This document shows, one piece after another, positions 1 to 11,354 of a stretch of DNA of 64,000 nt. Position numbers and translations under genes: made by a program. The notes under the pieces are model-generated. The model saw nothing but the letters and a program-made list of their open reading frames with translations. It made no database searches and was not told where the DNA came from. Source of the stretch: Trachythela sp. YZ-2020 (lineage: Eukaryota > Cnidaria > Anthozoa > Malacalcyonacea > Clavulariidae); the NCBI GenBank assembly GCA_016169945.1, contig JADLSH010000294.1, positions 248,001-312,000 of the forward strand, in the 5' to 3' direction. Positions within the stretch are counted from its first letter, which is position 1, and every line of letters starts with the position of its first letter.

Positions 1-1755
1 TATGCAATCTATTTATTGTAATTCATATTTTTAAGCTTGGTTCACACTATTTTCCTCTTCCTGCAGATGGATGTGATTGAATAAATTAATGGCATGCATA
101 AACACCGATCGATCCATGCAATAAGGCAGTCCATCTAGTTTGTAGGTGTCATTTCACGCGTTAGCATCATTCTGTCATGCAGGAGCAGCTTCGCGTTGCC
201 AAATATAATGGTGTGAACCAGGCTTATAATGTATCTACGATTGACCTTTTCCACAATAATGACACCATTTTGAATCCTAACGCATTAAACTGCAGTTATA
301 CCTAAGGTAGAATATAGAGGTATATAGAGTTCCAAGTTGCCGTTATATTACTTTTCCAAATCAGTTTTGGTAAATATTTTGTGATGTTTGTGAAGAATGA
401 ACACATTTTAGCCGCTTTTAATGTCAATTTGTTTGATTTAGTTAGCAATTGGAAAACTAATATTTAATAACACAAAGTTTCTACAAGACACAAAGATTAC
501 CACATTTCAAATCTTTTTTTTAAGAAAGTATTATTTCCAAAAAGATGTGAAATGTAAACCTTCTTGTCTGAAAGAGTTTGGTACTCACAGCTCCGTTTTA
601 GGTGAAATTGTTTTTCTTGCATGCAAGTGTTGTTAGGCAAAACGATTTGTCATCACAGAAACATCGGAAGTGTAAACGCATGCACCATAATATAGAACTT
701 AATTATTCTTACATATACTAAAACAATTAGAAAAATGCATCGCGTTCAAGATGGCATCAATACTAATGAGAAGGGCTTCTCTTGAGCTATATTTTTTGTA
801 TATTTTCGCTGATAAAAAGTGAAAATTATCATCCAATATGCGTAAGAGTACATATAACTTAACCATTTCGCTCGGATCTTCCAGTAAAATCTGGCTAAGA
901 GTTCATCTATGAAAACATGGCATGATGTCATGATGTTCACTAGTATTAAATGTAAAGCTTGTCCTTCATTTCGCTAGAACCGCGAGCAGATTGTCTCTTC
1001 TAGCTATATCTAGAAGTTATTTATAAACAGTAAGTAACAGTATTTACCCGGGTTAATAATATCGTATTTGCAATCATGGCGTTAAGTATAGGACCTTAGC
1101 TTGATCAAGGACCTGTTTACATGCACGCTCAACCGGCATTTTGTATTCTTAAGTTTGAATACAAATCTGTACAAGTTTATTAAAAAATCATGCAACCATA
1201 TATAAGTTTTGAAATTATGCAGTCATAATAGAAAATATCTGAACGTGCCGTTGTTCGTTAACGATTAAATTGCGGTCAAATGACCTCAGATAATTGATTC
1301 TCTGAAAACGATTCTTCTCGCAAATTCTAAATAAGAATTTTAGCAAATTTAGCCTGTACTAGCGTTGTTGTTTTCCTCCACTAAAGCTTATTTCGTAAAT
1401 CACCCATTTTTTCTATTCGAAACTTGTGTTAATATCAACTATCTGACATCATATGACCTTTTTACCTCGAGAAAGCAAAGCATGTATGTAAACAGACCTC
1501 TACTATTTTTTCACGTTTGGTAGGTTGGATTGGTTCACGAAATATAAGTAATGAAAATGTAAATTCGTTCTGTAACAGGCCCCCACGTTGACTAATTCTA
1601 TTCTCAAATATTGTAATTCACGTTCCTAATACTTCCACCCAATACAGCCCAATCATTTTAAGGTATGATCTTGGGGTAACTTTAGGTAATGATCTTGGGG
1701 TAACTTAATTTATACAATTATATTGCCTATGGAGCCGTCTTATCGAATATCGAGA
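1..1755. other. Noncoding 3' flank of NLR-like gene A
   Basis: AT-rich sequence downstream of the gene, conserved in copy B at 54,835-56,601. No ORF with coding character is seen; the short reading frames are not kept between copies. A weak direct repeat of a GATCTTGGGGTAACTT motif lies near 1,665-1,705. Confidence 0.6.
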
Positions 1756-2313
1756 TCAGTTAAGATGATTCTTAATATTATGAATTTTGAAGTACTGAGA
1801 ATCGTCCTTCAGAAGAAAGAGAAGCGCGCCTTGTGAGGCGAGATAAAAGATACATCCATCCTCATTTACATTACTATTATAGTCTAGATATAATGACGCA
1901 ATGATTTTGGCATCTGAAACGTTGCTAAAATGTATCCAAAGATCGTCGCGTATAATTAGAAAGTGGGGTGGTAAAAATTTTACCTCACTCACGAATGGAG
2001 ATTTATCTATAGGAAATCCCTCCTCGAACGGCATAGTATCTGAGAAATCAATAAGACATACTTTCATTTCATTATTGAAGCGAGGGAAGTGATTGAGCCA
2101 CACGGGACGTCGAGAGTTTTTTGTGCCAGCTAAAAAGAACCGACTAATCTCACGGCTAATCCTCAAGGCAACAAAAGAATCAACCACATCATCCACATCA
2201 TCCACATCATCCACATCATCCACATCATCCACATCATCCACATCATCCTCATCATCCACATCATCCTCATCATCCACATCATCCACATCATCCTGATGCA
2301 ATTCTTCATCCAC
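1756..2313 (-). pseudogene. Detached C-terminal part of NLR-like gene A
   Basis: An open frame of 185 codons. Its last ~135 residues match the C-terminus of the intact copy B protein (from LAGTKNSRRPVWLN to the end), while its first ~45 residues are almost only Asp and Val, read from the 9-bp minisatellite. It lies in a different frame from the main ORF and is cut off from it by a TGA directly after the WELIA residues. A continuous protein would need both the stop and the frame to be bypassed; no splice pair doing this is obvious. It is best read as the severed tail of the gene. Confidence 0.8.
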
Positions 2314-2325
2314 ATCATCCTCGAT
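2183..2325. repeat. 9-bp minisatellite (TCCACATCA)n inside gene A
   Basis: About a dozen units of a 9-bp motif, some with TCCTCATCA variants, followed after a short gap by one more partial unit. Read on the minus strand it encodes Asp-Asp-Val repeats. The matching place in copy B (about 57,020-57,065) holds only a short acidic stretch (DDVDD), which is the likely seed of the expansion. Confidence 0.93.
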
Positions 2326-2339
2326 CCCAAATCATCACA

Positions 2340-5300
2340 TCATGCAATTAATTCCCACCTGTTCTCACACGCTTCTTCCCATACACATAGTTCATATCTG
2401 ATAGCCAATAACTCAACATCGTCGCTATTTAAGCTTTCACAACGGCTATATAACAAAACAGCACACCCATCTGAACTTATTGCTGCAGATGTGGCATAAA
2501 AGCAAGGATCAGGGATTTGTTGAGGACACAGCTTTCCGTTATAAATTTTCCAAAAATGCAAATTACAATTACCATCATCAATAACAAGAACACCTTCGGC
2601 AAATTTAAGGACACTGGAAAACCTTATACTACATTCCTCAAGATAATTTCCCAAGACTTTTGTAAGTGTCGAGTTATAAGGATATTTTACGACCACTCCT
2701 TCACAAACCATCCAAAGAAACCCCTCTGACCACCAGCAAGCTTTCGGTGACTGTTTCAGTACAAGAGTTTGCAATGTTTCTCCATTACCAACACTCTTGA
2801 TTGCTAAAATACGATTTTCGTAACAGCATGCTACATACAAATTGTCTGCAGATATCGTACAGCACTTGACTGCAGCATCGTTATAAAAAGGAGCAACGGA
2901 AGTTTCTGCAAGATTACTTTCAAATGACAGAAGAATAGCTTGATTATGATTAAAACAAATAAGGAAATTTGTCTCATCCAATTTTAACATGGATTCAGTA
3001 TAAATACCACATGGTAAACAATCAATCCGAAACGTGTCGACAACTTCCTGTTTTATAAAGTCGTACACTACAAATGGGTAAAATAACGAAAACAGTACAC
3101 ACTTCCTACCTTTCCATGGAAAAGGCTTTGAACAAGATCTGTTGATTATTAGAACTATTTCACCGTTTGGCAAGTGGAAATGATAAGTTGTAATATCGGG
3201 ATTGGAATTCAACGCGGGAAACGAAATAATTTGAAAGTTATCATTATTTGCCAAACACGTGTCAACACAAATGTCGTTACTATCTAATCTTTCCAACGTT
3301 GTAAAATCCCAGAAAGCAATTTTAGGAATGAAAGACCGGAAGGAAACAAAAATATACGCGTTATCCGTACTGAAGGAACAGCGATAAAAGCTGTTCTGAG
3401 TTTTATCTTCTGCTAATAGAACTTTCTTTCTTACATCCCACACTTGAATACAGTCGTTACATAATGTAACAAGTTTCATTCCACATGAAGAAAATGAACA
3501 AGAATCAACACGTTCAGGGCCATCTGGGATAAAGGGTACTTCTTTCTGTTCTTTGATACACACGGAAGATCTGATTGAATTGGATATAAAATATGAAGAA
3601 TCTGGAGAAAATGTTAGAAAATCGGAAGAACCACCCGTCCAATTTACTTCCAACTCAAAGATCAGTGCAAGACATGGCAATTTAAAGACTTCTATTCTCT
3701 GTTCGTGCCAGCACGCAAACAGCGTGTAGTCAGGAGATGCGATACATGGGGTGCTGCTGAGTATACCCTTCCTGAAAACAGTACTGGAAACAATTTTGTA
3801 ATTCGTATTATTTGCATTGGCAACCTCCTCCATCCAAATCTCTTTTGTTTCATCTAGGATATCTCTAGCTGCATTTTTACAACTAATGTTATTTTGCACG
3901 AAATTAAAATGTCCGTTAGCAAGGGATTGCAAGTATATGTGAACTTTCTTCCCCTTCACGTCAAAACCGTTCTCTGGCAAAGATTTGAGCAGATTATGGT
4001 GCTGAAAAATCTTCCAATACAGATCATCTGAAAGTTTAGAGTTATAAACCCTAATAACTTGGCAGAAATCAACATTAAGGCTGCCACAAAATTTCAATTT
4101 GAAAACATTCAACTTAACGCGCACCAACCAGTGAAATTCGTCTGTCTCACCAACGTTCACCAAATACCTCGCACCATTATCCAGTGCAAACTTTTCTTCA
4201 GGAGAAAATCTAAAATCTGAAACAGATTTAAGCGAATCTATATCACTATATATATTCCTACAAGCATGCCATAAACGCTTAGTTCCGTCAGCAACATCTG
4301 CTACAAATTCATGCTCCTCAAACCCGTCTAATGTCAGCCAATCCGTTAACGACTTATGGTAAACAGTTAGACACTCTTCATAAACAGGGATAAATTCTGA
4401 CATTATATCAATAACAGCTTTACGTACTTCATAAATCTCACCTGGCAAATCCATGCATGTTAAGAGAATCTTAATTGGTAAAGGGGCCCTAGATGCAGCA
4501 ATAACATTTGCAAAACTCTTTAAGATACCTGGCTTAAAACGTCGGAGGCCTGTTTTCAACCGCTTAAACTGTTTTTCGTAAAATCCGGCAATCCCTTTTG
4601 GGGCAAAATCAGTAATGTTGGGCTCAATTCCCAAATGCATTTCTTTTAGCTCTTCGACTAAGTAATACGCGTACAAAAACGAGCCCTCACACTTCGAGAC
4701 AAGCGAAGTTACATTATTTTTATTTAAGTTTGGCAAACTATTCCCGATGAAATGTCCCAAGTCGAGAATGTGATCTTGGTCATCTGGACGGATTTCCAAA
4801 GGGTTGAAATGCTGAAGTTTCGTTCGTACTTGTAGCTCTGGTCTACTTGAAATGAGTATTTTTATCCATTTTGGCAGTTCAGAAAATTCGTCTGATATTA
4901 ACTCCAAAAATTCACTTTTGACATCAGTTTTACTCTCGTCCAAAGCATCCACAACAATGAGCATTGGATCACGGTTTCCAAGGGCATGCAATGGATCGTT
5001 TAAAAGAACACGAAAGGCATCCGATAGCGCTTCTCGAGAATGTTCACGGCGAAGACCATCAGTTAGTTTATCCCTAAATCCAACAACATTGTCGCACATT
5101 TGACTGGCAAGGGACTGGAGAATTCTGTGAGGATTGCTGTAATCGAAATTTCTATAATCACAAAAGTGGTACGCTGCGAGGTTGCCACGTTGTTTGTACA
5201 GCTCACAAGCTTTTGCAGACAAAACACTCTTGCCAATTCCAGGACCTGCCGTCAGAATCATAACGCTAGATTCTTCATTACTGAACCAACTTGACAGCTT

Positions 5301-6062
5301 TCCAAAAAACCATCCTCTAGTGCCATCTTGAAACTTTTGAGACAAACTATTAATCTTTCCAGTGAAGTCAAACTTGGTTAATCGGCTGATATTATTAACA
5401 TTTTCATGTTGAACTGATTTTTGAAGCTTCGCGACTTTTTCGTCCACACTATCGACTTTTCTTTCAACATCGATCAATTTTGCCAATAGGTCATCCTCTA
5501 GTTCTTTCCATTCCTTTAATTTCTCAATATAACTTTCTTCTTCAGAGCTGAGAGGAGCTTCTTTTAATTCATCTACATCCTGCTGAGAAATTCCTAACTT
5601 GACCAAAGGATTAGAAATTTCTTGCCACAATGTCTCAAACGTGGTGTCGTCATATTGAGCACTTGATATATGACCATAGACTTCATTTCTGAACATTTTG
5701 ATCCTCAAGATATTAGCAGATATAGATGTATCGCTGGCTGGAGGCATTACGTTCCATCCTGCAGTTGGTGAAGGCAATCCACAAATATTTCGGAGAAGAA
5801 TAGTCAATAAAGTTATATCAAAGCTGTTTGAATCTGGCGCTCCTGCAACTGGATAGAGCAACTTCCATTGTGGTGGTTTAATCACGCTGTATCTTATCCT
5901 CTGCAAGGTCTTTCTGTTGGCATTTAATGCAGCAGCTAAAGTGGCAGGCGGATGCTTTACATGTAAAGCCCTTCTTAACGCATATCCTCCTTTGTCTATC
6001 AATAGTTGACATACTCTGGAAAAATTAGCTTTTGCTTTCACAGGATCCATTGTTGTCTTCAA
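2340..6062 (-). CDS. HEPN-NACHT-WD40 NLR-like protein, truncated copy A
   Basis: A single-exon frame of 1,240 codons. Residues ~60-160 resemble the DZIP3-type HEPN domain, with an R-x5-H motif near 125-131. A coiled linker follows (~170-225), longer than in copy B by a dozen residues. The NACHT ATPase has a Walker A GPGIGKS at ~273-279, a Walker B LIVVDALDES and an ISSRPE motif. The rest holds degenerate WD40-like repeats (for example one ending IQVWDVRKK). STAND proteins of this build act as cytosolic sensors: the repeats bind the trigger, NACHT oligomerises with ATP, and the N-terminal domain is the effector; here that is inferred from the family. The frame stops with TGA where copy B continues for ~160 residues, so the product would lack its last repeats. 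All NACHT motifs are intact, so it could still make a shortened protein. Confidence 0.88.
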   Translation of the reverse strand: MKTTMDPVKAKANFSRVCQLLIDKGGYALRRALHVKHPPATLAAALNANRKTLQRIRYSVIKPPQWKLLYPVAGAPDSNSFDITLLTILLRNICGLPSPTAGWNVMPPASDTSISANILRIKMFRNEVYGHISSAQYDDTTFETLWQEISNPLVKLGISQQDVDELKEAPLSSEEESYIEKLKEWKELEDDLLAKLIDVERKVDSVDEKVAKLQKSVQHENVNNISRLTKFDFTGKINSLSQKFQDGTRGWFFGKLSSWFSNEESSVMILTAGPGIGKSVLSAKACELYKQRGNLAAYHFCDYRNFDYSNPHRILQSLASQMCDNVVGFRDKLTDGLRREHSREALSDAFRVLLNDPLHALGNRDPMLIVVDALDESKTDVKSEFLELISDEFSELPKWIKILISSRPELQVRTKLQHFNPLEIRPDDQDHILDLGHFIGNSLPNLNKNNVTSLVSKCEGSFLYAYYLVEELKEMHLGIEPNITDFAPKGIAGFYEKQFKRLKTGLRRFKPGILKSFANVIAASRAPLPIKILLTCMDLPGEIYEVRKAVIDIMSEFIPVYEECLTVYHKSLTDWLTLDGFEEHEFVADVADGTKRLWHACRNIYSDIDSLKSVSDFRFSPEEKFALDNGARYLVNVGETDEFHWLVRVKLNVFKLKFCGSLNVDFCQVIRVYNSKLSDDLYWKIFQHHNLLKSLPENGFDVKGKKVHIYLQSLANGHFNFVQNNISCKNAARDILDETKEIWMEEVANANNTNYKIVSSTVFRKGILSSTPCIASPDYTLFACWHEQRIEVFKLPCLALIFELEVNWTGGSSDFLTFSPDSSYFISNSIRSSVCIKEQKEVPFIPDGPERVDSCSFSSCGMKLVTLCNDCIQVWDVRKKVLLAEDKTQNSFYRCSFSTDNAYIFVSFRSFIPKIAFWDFTTLERLDSNDICVDTCLANNDNFQIISFPALNSNPDITTYHFHLPNGEIVLIINRSCSKPFPWKGRKCVLFSLFYPFVVYDFIKQEVVDTFRIDCLPCGIYTESMLKLDETNFLICFNHNQAILLSFESNLAETSVAPFYNDAAVKCCTISADNLYVACCYENRILAIKSVGNGETLQTLVLKQSPKACWWSEGFLWMVCEGVVVKYPYNSTLTKVLGNYLEECSIRFSSVLKFAEGVLVIDDGNCNLHFWKIYNGKLCPQQIPDPCFYATSAAISSDGCAVLLYSRCESLNSDDVELLAIRYELCVWEEACENRWELIA

Positions 6063-6242
6063 TCATGAACGTTAGCTTCCTTTATCAATAGAAGTGAATA
6101 ATAGCATAAAATATTTGTATTGTATTAAAGGAAACTTGTTATCCACCAAATAGTAGTGGATCAACTATTTTGAAGTTTCTGCGGGTAAAGGGAAGCCTAC
6201 AAACATACAGCTACCGACTGGAAAATTGTTGATGTGAATCTG

Positions 6243-6536
6243 TCAAGTGCTTTTTGCACTGCATCGTACCAAGTCTCCTTGGTTTGCTACGCCGATGTGT
6301 CGCCGATACAATTTTCCCTTTCGTAAACGGTCAGCTTGTCCCGGACCGGTCAGCTCGTTCCACCTCCACGCGTGGATCACACGCGCAAATTGCCCACGCA
6401 AAGTCCTCCCTCCTTTAACTACGTGTTTTAATTTTTGACAAAGAGTAAACAAATCCACCGTGCAGGCGTGCGTCGCTTTCATCTTCCGTGCATTAATACC
6501 GTGTACACAATTCTGTGTATAGTATACGAAGTACAT
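6243..6536 (-). other. Upstream ORF within the 5' inverted repeat of gene A
   Basis: A 97-codon frame about 180 bp upstream of the gene start on the same strand, kept in copy B as a 79-codon frame (60,991-61,230) with very few changes. No domain is recognised. It overlaps one arm of an inverted repeat, so its conservation may simply reflect the recent duplication. It could be 5' leader sequence or a uORF; coding function is unproven. Confidence 0.3.
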
Positions 6537-6800
6537 TTAGCGACAAGAGGTAAGTCTTAAATAGTGTTTACAAATTACTAAGAAATACATCGGTACGCAC
6601 AGAGATTATTTTCCGGCAAGTTTATTAGCTGTAAATGTTCTTATATGATACATTGATACTATAAGAATACAGAATTGTAATTTTTGTGTTAGTTCAATTA
6701 TTCTAGTTATTTCGTTTCGGGTTACTTGTTAAAATCACCTCCGGATGAGAGGTGGGACGAGCTGACCGTTTATGAAAGGGAAAATTGCGTCGCGGATATG
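6300..6800. repeat. Inverted repeat upstream of gene A
   Basis: Sequence at about 6,305-6,370 (ATTTTCCCTTTCGTAAACGG and flanks) recurs inverted at about 6,745-6,795. The same pair is found in copy B at about 61,030-61,095 and 61,450-61,510. The arms are about 50-60 bp, G+C richer than their surroundings, and lie just 5' of the NLR-like gene, so they may be a MITE that now forms part of its promoter. Confidence 0.7.
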
Positions 6801-7631
6801 AGTGAAGCGCGTAGACCACACTAAAAATTCCACGGTTGGCGCCGGCAGAAAAGGTTCGATTTCTTAATAACTATCGTGTCGATATCGATGGATATTTTCA
6901 AGTGATAACAACAAATGTAATCAACTTATAAGGAGAGAGAAATCTAGTCATTGCACGTAACTTTAAACCAAAGATACGACGCGACAAAATTTTCGATGAA
7001 CAGTTTTGTTGTTTTTCTAACAATTGTACTCTCGTGATTATGAAATTTTGTAATTTTTCAAAAAAATAAACTTTACAAGGGGTCTAAATTTACGCATGTT
7101 TCTACTATACAACCGGAGTAGTAAACTTCAAAATTTACTATTCTGTCTGAAAATCCTCTATTCCTTATTTTCTTTTATCTCAGAGCCTGTATGCATAAGC
7201 TAATATTTCTGACATTTGGGACGCCATCTTCAAAACCCCTGACCTGAAGATCAAACAAATATAGCAAGCACTTGTGTTATTGTCTGATCAGAGTTTTATT
7301 CATATACCAAGGATCTATCAAATGAATTGCTCTGCTGCGAACAAATTCTAATAAAATTTTTATCTACAATTTGTGACATTGAAAGGTGGGACACTTAGAT
7401 CAAAATGTTATCCTTTGTTGCATTACAGTCAATTTCAGATTACTTTTCCGCGACGTGTTGCGAAGTATGTTGGGAAAGTGGGAAACCACATTTCAAATTA
7501 CGGAAGTACATTGCGAACTTCCGTACGTAGTTCGCTATTTCGCAACGAACTTCGCGCTCATTGATGTACGAAACTCAATTTAAGAAAAAAGACTAAGTTT
7601 ACAAATTACAATGTTTATAAAATGAATATAT

Positions 7632-7745
7632 ATGGAACGTAACTACTTTACGGTACAAGGAAAAGCAATACCTAATAAGGTTCGCGAGGTAATTGTTGAT
7701 AAGTGGCTAAATGGTTCGCAACCATTTGAAATAGCCCGCCAAATG
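7632..7745 (+). pseudogene. Paired-like helix-turn-helix remnant (Tc1-type N-terminus)
   Basis: The first ~38 codons of this frame (GKAIPNKVREVIVDKW, then GSQPFEIARQ) resemble the first helices of paired-type DNA-binding domains, as found in Pax proteins and in the N-termini of Tc1-like transposases. After that the frame becomes low-complexity Phe/Leu/Cys and similarity ends. In copy B a 7-bp insertion near 62,355 breaks the frame. It is best explained as the stump of the transposase that once mobilised the surrounding TIR element. Confidence 0.5.
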
Positions 7746-7997
7746 AGCCTGCGAGCTCGTCTTCGTTTCTTGGCCTTTTTTGTTTTCTTCTGTTTCCTGT
7801 GTTTGTTTTTTCTCTTGCTACGCTGTTCCTCGCGCTTGTCTAAGCACTTGGTTTTATCAGTTCGCTCTGTTTGTGGCTCTGTTTTTACCAAAACTTCGAC
7901 TTCGTTCTTTATCGGCGAGACATAATTATTGTCCCAGGCGTCAACATTGGTGTCTGATGGGATCCAACATTCTTTTTACATTTAGAGATTAAGATTC

Positions 7998-8243
7998 TCA
8001 GTTGCTCCACATCGTTTGCCGTAACTGCTGGAATTTTTCAATCCTCGGCGTAAGATTTTTTACGAAACTAAATTCGCTTCCACTGGTAAAATCGTCCATT
8101 GACCTGATTTGAGCTTCAATTTCTTGAAGCGCTGATTTATTTTTCTTTAGCTCGACCTTTAAGCTTTGGAGTTTACTGAAATACTCAGTATGTTTTTCCT
8201 TCAGGCCACAATGCGTGTATTCCGTAAAAAGACAGCAAAACAC
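7998..8243 (-). other. Coiled-coil exon-like ORF in TIR element (copy A)
   Basis: An 81-codon frame rich in Lys/Glu/Leu, predicted to be a coiled coil (YFSKLQSLKVELKKNKSALQ). The copy B counterpart (62,577-62,870) is longer and diverges in frame after SGSEF, showing that a small indel has changed the end. No family recognised. It may be one exon of a gene inside the TIR element together with the frame at 8,382-8,699. Confidence 0.4.
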
Positions 8244-8389
8244 GTGTAACGGCTAAGTCATGTACCTGCTAGTCTAGCTAAATATTTGCACGCTAAGCGT
8301 TTTATTACGGCTTTTTACGCCCATGGTCATGATTGTGCGTTAAAAGTATTTACTTGAAAGTTGCAAGAGACGACATAATAATCATGATG

Positions 8390-8699
8390 TACTTACTCTA
8401 TTCGTTTTCGATTGATCTTGTACTCGATCGTATGTATCCGAGTCAGAGTCGCCAAAAGATAAATTGCCATTTTCCATATTTTTCCCTGCGGTAGACGATG
8501 AATACATAGCTGTTGTTGACGTTTTTGTTGATTTTTTCTTAGACTTTACGAGAACTAGAGGAGACTCGTCGCGTAAAAGTTGTATTTGATAAGACAACAG
8601 ATTTTTGGCGCCCATGGTTACGTCCGAACCTTGAAACATCGTGTCCAAGTCCTTTTCTGAAATCAACTTAATTTGTAACCGCGTGGTAAAGCCATTCAC
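8390..8699 (-). other. Exon-like ORF ending at a strong splice donor (copy A)
   Basis: An open stretch (FTTRLQIKLISEKDLDTMFQ, then a Ser/Lys-rich part and an acidic DSDSD patch) that ends at a consensus donor, AGA/GTAAGT, at about 8,389-8,390 on the minus strand. Copy B has the same donor but an internal deletion of about 95 bp. A short upstream frame, MSELELFIQELSKKLDSK, lies at 12,740-12,793 in copy A and 63,250-63,307 in copy B; in copy A the LINE has landed exactly between the two pieces. This looks like a small spliced gene in or near the TIR element; no family is recognised. Confidence 0.4.
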
Positions 8700-9006
8700 C
8701 TTTAGAGTTGTTCTATAACACTTGTAATAATAATAATATTTTAATTATCCATCTTAGGACAAGAAATACAATGGATTTACAAAATTAAATAGTGCTATGA
8801 TTACAATTAAAAAATATTTACTATATATGATAGGTAAACTTAAGATTGTGTAAAAAGGTTCAAAATCAGTTTCATAAAATTACTTGGTTACAGCATCGCG
8901 GCATAAACGAGTTTTTGTGTCTTTCTGTTTTGGAAGAGATTTGGTACTCTTTCAAACCTCCGCGCAAACCATACGGATTGACTATCTTTTCTGGCAGAAG
9001 CTTGTG

Positions 9007-9675
9007 TCATGGATGGTCTGGGTCTCTACATATCCGTTCAAACTCACGATTTGCTGCACAACCTCTTCTATCTTCTAAGGTTGGTAGGGAGTCATTTCTC
9101 AAACCTAATATTCTTAGGCTTCTCAATTGTACCTTTTCCACTTCACTTTGCAAATATCCCGGTAGGCCACACCAGACTGGACTAGCATACTCTAGGATAG
9201 GTCTAATCTTCGAGATGTAGGTAGTAAGACCAACCTCTGCAGGCAGATGAGCTTTTTTACACTGCCTCAAATGGTAAAGTCTTTTGTTTGCTTTACGCGT
9301 GATTTGCTCAATATGTTCGTTCCATTTCATGTTATTTTGACACCAAACACCAAGTAGTTTAAAAGTTTTTACTCTTTCAATAACAGCATCTCCTATTTGG
9401 ATTGGAGGTGGTTCTTGAACAGAATTTGTAAAGCATATCCACATGTCTTTAGTTTTCTTAGAGTTTAGTTCCATTTTGTTTGTTTCAGCCCACTTACATA
9501 CACAGTCTATTGCGACTTGCATTGAGCTGTATGTACCTTGTTCGACTAGTTGGTCCTGAGTGCAATCATCAGCGTATTTATCCGTATCTATATTCAGATT
9601 ATCAGGGATCGAGTCTTCCAAATCATTTATATGTATGGCGAAATTACTGAGCCCTGTGGAACGCCACAAGGGCAA
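9007..9675 (-). pseudogene. LINE ORF2, RT active-site block and C-terminus
   Basis: Starts in the frame that takes over after the break near 9,645. It holds the RT catalytic YADD box, the thumb region (KTFKLLGVWCQNN) and the C-terminal part typical of CR1/L2 elements (ILEYASPVWCGLPGYLQSEV), ending with a stop 280 bp before the ATT-rich tail. Confidence 0.85.
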
Positions 9676-11354
9676 CTGGCAGTTGACGATAAGATTCCGC
9701 TTAAATTTACCTGTTGAGTTCTTCCCGTGAGAAAACTTCTAATCCATAACCATAATGATTTGTTAATGTTCATATGCGCAAGTTTTTCAAGTAAAATGTT
9801 GTGGTTCACCAGGTCGAAGGCCTTCCGGAAATCTAGAAAGACAGCATGAACGCCTTTTCTACCAGTTAGAGAGTTGTCTGTAGCATTGTACCATTTTTGA
9901 GTCATAGATATTAAGGCAGTTACAGTAGACCGTCCGTGGGTAAATGCATGTTGGTTATTTTTAACCTTGAGATCCGTGCCATTCAGTTGGAGTTGAAGTT
10001 TTTCTAGGACTTTGGCCATCTGGGGAAGTACTGAGATCTGGCGGAAATCATTATCTATATCACGTGGATTTGGGACCTTAGCTAGAAGTGTTATTAAGGC
10101 ATGTTTGTATAGTGATGGGTACTGACATTGATTGATACTACATGTGACAACATTATGTACCACAGGTGCAAGATCGTCCGCGAAACGTTTGAGTAGCCAA
10201 GCCGGAATCTCGTCCACACCAGTCGCTTTCCTTGAATTTAAGTGTTTTAGACAACTTTTGACTTGACCAATTGAGGGCAGAGGTGGCGGTGTTTCTTTAA
10301 GTAGGTGATTTACTTCATCAACGTCCAATTTATTTTCGTTTCTCAGATTTTCCCAAGGTTTAGTAAACACAGATTGTAGTTTTTCAGCTGCCTCTTCAGT
10401 TTCTATTTCAGGGGTGTGCACCCTGGAGTTTGTAGCATTGTTCGCTCCAATAAGAGCATTGATTGTCTTATACCACTTTGCTGGATTAAATGAGCGGAAG
10501 TCTTTTGCTTTAGAATTGTAATACCCGACTTTGGCTTCTGATATTAATCTACGAACAGACTCGCATAATTGATTGTACCGAGCTGTATCACCGCGGGAAA
10601 ATTCTCGTTGTCGCTGTTTGATTTTAGTTTTAATGTAGCTAGTCATCCACGGTTTATCGGATTGATGGACCCGAACTGTTTTCTCAGGAATTGTTTCTTC
10701 AATTATCTCCGTCAAGGTGGAACTGAAATTCTTCACTTTCTCATCTATGTCTTGAGCTTCGTACACCGTTGTCCAGTCTTCCTGAATAATCTTCAAACTA
10801 AGAGCATTGAGATTTCCAGTTGTCAAGTGCCTAATTCGTTTGGAATTGGCCGGCGTCTTCTGCTGCTCCTTTGGAGTCAGGAGTAGACATTGATGGTCAG
10901 AGCGGCCAATTGGAGGTAGGTGCTGAACTGGGTTGAACCTACTATGCATGTTAGTATAAAATTGATCCAGAATGTTATTGCCTCTCGTTGGAGCTGTCAC
11001 ATGTTTTTTTAAGTCAAAACGATTACATAGGCGACTTAAATTTAATTTATTAAAATCACCTGCAATTACAATTCCGCATGATGGTCTATCAATTAGGAAG
11101 CTATCAAGGCAGGTTGTAAGGTATTCGATCATGTCATTATTGTTCTCAGCAGGTTGCCCCGGAGGATGATACACCACTCCAACAATTATTGAACTATATG
11201 GTCTTGGGGTTCTAGGAGGCTTCAGTAATAACCGTAGCACTTCTTTGTCGCTGGTTTCTGTTGTCATCAAGCGAGTAGCCGGAATACTAGAGTGTACATA
11301 TGTGAGCACCCCGCCACCAATGGTGGCTCTGTCCAAGCGAAAGTTTTTGAACAT
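9627..11354 (-). pseudogene. LINE ORF2, endonuclease and reverse transcriptase part
   Basis: A 575-codon frame with the second half of the APE endonuclease (AGDFN near 98-102, GRSDHQ near 150) and most of the RT domain (TGVDEIPAWLL, VFLDFRKAFD, CGVPQGSVISP). It nicks target DNA and primes reverse transcription in place. It breaks off right after the SVISP motif; the next RT block is in another frame, which points to a small deletion near 9,645. Confidence 0.85.

Noticed and set aside
7643..7891. 82-codon Lys/Arg-rich minus-strand ORF
   Set aside because: Antisense of the Phe-rich tail of the HTH relic; low complexity and not preserved in copy B.
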